This document shows positions 22,119 through 23,534 of a stretch of DNA of 23,534 bases, in pieces. Positions within the stretch are counted from its first letter, which is position 1. Each line of letters begins with the position of its first letter. The notes beneath the pieces were generated by a model. The model was not told the DNA's origin, ran no database searches, and saw only the letters and a program-made list of their open reading frames with translations. The translations under genes and the position numbers were made by a program. Origin of the DNA: CAZUXE01 sp964624585. Lineage in GTDB: Bacteria; Hydrothermota; Tepidihabitantia; B3-TA06. The stretch spans positions 1 through 23,534 of the forward strand of contig CAZUXE010000024.1 of the NCBI GenBank assembly GCA_964624585.1, in the 5' to 3' direction.

Positions 22119-22721
22119 CTAATCTTTCTTGTTAAAATGAACAAAAGACAAAATTCCAATTGGAATAAAATAAAGGCACCAGAACTCTAATACAGCAATT
22201 CCAATCCAATCCGCTCCATGCATGTCTGAGCGAAACAAACCAAGCAATGGCATAAAAAAGCTACTTATGAAAAAAACTCCATGAATGAGTAATAGAATTT
22301 TCAGGATTTTATCAGATTTTGATTTTACTTTTATAGTTAATCCTGCAAAAAAAGTAGCTAAAGCCATTATTCCATATCCTAGTAAATCATAATTAAAAAA
22401 CAATCCAAATTTCGAGTAATCTATTATCTGAGCTGCCATTTTATTTAATTCACCAAAAGCAACCGAAGTGATTTGCGCATAATATACAGCTAAGATAAAT
22501 ACCGAATATATGGCTGAAAATGCAATTGCTATATATCCAGATACTTTCCTTTCTACAGTACTATAATAACAATAAGCGCTCATCATAGGAACAAAGCTAA
22601 AAGAAATAAAAATACTTGCCATATAACTACCATAATTGCTTCCAAAAAGCAGAAATAGAGCAAAAGAAAGAACCGCTATTACATTAATAATTGAGGCGTA
22701 CATTGCTATTTTTTTATTCAT
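22119..22721 (-). CDS. Six-helix membrane protein of unknown function
   Basis: This 200-residue integral membrane protein has about six hydrophobic helices: ASIINVIAVLSFALFLLFG, YMASIFISFSFVPMMSAYCYY, VSGYIAIAFSAIYSVFILAVYY, LLGYGIMALATFFAGLTI, ILKILLLIHGVFFISSFFMPLLGLF and WIGIAVLEFWCLYFIPIGILSF. The sequence style, including the paired GYIAIAF and GADWIGIAVLEFW motifs, is what I associate with uncharacterised membrane proteins of Firmicutes. The ATG is preceded by AAGGAAG. Base composition is clearly lower in G+C than the genes to the left, suggesting acquisition by transfer. Function unknown. Confidence 0.72.
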   Translation of the reverse strand: MNKKIAMYASIINVIAVLSFALFLLFGSNYGSYMASIFISFSFVPMMSAYCYYSTVERKVSGYIAIAFSAIYSVFILAVYYAQITSVAFGELNKMAAQIIDYSKFGLFFNYDLLGYGIMALATFFAGLTIKVKSKSDKILKILLLIHGVFFISSFFMPLLGLFRSDMHGADWIGIAVLEFWCLYFIPIGILSFVHFNKKD

Positions 22722-22864
22722 CTACTTCCTTTCTTATGCTATAATTTCACATAACGGCTGAACTTACTATTTTTACAAAGCGCGACGGAACAAACTCCAC
22801 TGCCGTGATTTATTATACAGATCCCAGCCAATCTTTAGTAGAAATGTTGTAAATAGCACATTAG

Positions 22865-23518
22865 TTACTTTCTCGCGACATAGAAATGGACACTTCCGAA
22901 TCCACCTACCGGAAGGTCTTTGTAGTTAAAATTATATTTTTTTAGCAATGAATCAATATCTTTGATTATATCTCCGAACTTTTCCCATAATTTAACTATC
23001 AAATATCCTATTAAATTTCTGTCTTTTGGATAATCAAAATCCACAAGAAGAAGCTTACCGTCTTTTTTCAATACTCTTTTTAATTCGCTCATTGCTTTAT
23101 CACCATCGGGATAACCGGTAAAAGCCATGGTGTTTATTACCGTATCAAATGTATTGTCTGGAAATGGAAGTTTTTCAACATTCGCTTTAGATAATTTTGC
23201 ATCTATTTTTCTAAAACGCATTTTTTTAGAAGTTATTTCCAACATCTTCTCGTTATAATCAATTCCATATATATCAAAATCGTCTCTGGCATATTGAGTC
23301 ATCAAATAACCATTTCCAAAAGAAACTTCCAGAATTTTTTCACCTTTGATATAAGGAATAACTCTTTTTATCCATTTTTTCCACAAAGGAAAAACTGTCA
23401 TAAAAGCATCGTATCCCCTAGCCATGCGATTGTATTCTTTGTCCATTTTTTCCGTATAATTGGAATCAATTTTTGACAAATCTGCATATTGTATCTTATC
23501 TTTTTTTACCTTAAACAT
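22865..23518 (-). CDS. Class I SAM-dependent methyltransferase
   Basis: This 217-residue methyltransferase shows motif I ILEVSFGNGYLMTQYA (about 82-97), an acidic motif II after IYGIDYNEKMLEI, KANVEKLPFPDNTFDTVINTMAFTGYPD for the post-I to motif IV region, and LKRVLKKDGKLLLVDFDYP as the motif V-VI segment. This is the UbiE/methyltransferase-11 type, and the acceptor cannot be deduced. Ser in place of the usual Gly in motif I (EVSFGNG rather than EVGxGxG) is a small oddity. The start ATG at 23518 is only 16 nt from the window edge, so an upstream promoter or alternative start cannot be judged. It shares the AT-rich composition of its neighbours. Confidence 0.88.
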   Translation of the reverse strand: MFKVKKDKIQYADLSKIDSNYTEKMDKEYNRMARGYDAFMTVFPLWKKWIKRVIPYIKGEKILEVSFGNGYLMTQYARDDFDIYGIDYNEKMLEITSKKMRFRKIDAKLSKANVEKLPFPDNTFDTVINTMAFTGYPDGDKAMSELKRVLKKDGKLLLVDFDYPKDRNLIGYLIVKLWEKFGDIIKDIDSLLKKYNFNYKDLPVGGFGSVHFYVARK

Positions 23519-23534
23519 TTCTGTTTCAAATCCT

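Noticed and set aside
1..23534. tRNA, rRNA, CRISPR arrays or transposases
   Set aside because: I saw no cloverleaf-like genes, regularly spaced repeats or transposase motifs in any part of the window.

Overview
The window reads as a chromosomal segment of an uncultured, probably anaerobic, Gram-negative bacterium. Supporting signs are two-domain HdrB and HdrC iron-sulfur proteins, several DsrE-family sulfur carriers, a DUF2284 cysteine-rich protein, and a small exported protein ending in a hydrophobic alternation with terminal Phe. The set of genes, especially the DUF6754 membrane operon, is reminiscent of candidate phyla such as WOR-3, but I cannot fix the taxon without a search. Most genes lie on the minus strand. 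One sampled line in the main part has about 45% G+C and one near the right edge about 30%.

Layout from left to right: a terpenoid-cyclase-fold protein (135-1106, +); a broken small exported-protein gene (1221-1806, +); AmrA and AmrB of the AMMECR1/MEMO pair (1990-3470, -); a short TPR protein, then TrkA and TrkH of a potassium uptake system (3566-6255, -). Next is a tight five-gene minus-strand operon (6363-10900): a DUF6754/fibronectin III membrane protein, three further membrane proteins of unknown function, and a PP-loop thiouridylase-like ATPase with a C-terminal NFACT-R-like segment. A small DUF4870-like membrane protein (11144-11479, +), a glycine-cleavage T protein (11865-12959, -) and a DUF2284 protein (13209-13718, +) follow.

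The most notable region is 13927-21603 on the minus strand. In transcription order it encodes an AsrB/sulfhydrogenase-gamma-like flavin and [2Fe-2S] reductase, HdrC, HdrB, an unknown 77-residue protein, a carboxymuconolactone-decarboxylase/AhpD-like protein, TusA, five DsrE-superfamily proteins (two stand-alone, then a DsrE-DsrF-DsrH-like trio), a GcvH-like lipoyl carrier, and an aldehyde dehydrogenase. I infer a cytoplasmic sulfur-relay and redox pathway: persulfide sulfur passes along TusA and the DsrE proteins, possibly to the lipoyl protein, while NAD(P)H and HdrBC move electrons. It resembles the sHdr/lipoate-binding-protein sulfur systems but lacks HdrA and the second HdrB/HdrC copies within the window.

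From about 21650 to the right edge the DNA becomes AT-rich. It carries a small membrane ORF, a 200-residue multi-pass membrane protein and a SAM-dependent methyltransferase, and is probably acquired DNA. Several genes (1221, 11144, 13209, 21603) have a sigma70-like promoter with a 16-nt spacer placed so close to the start codon that their mRNAs should be leaderless or nearly so.
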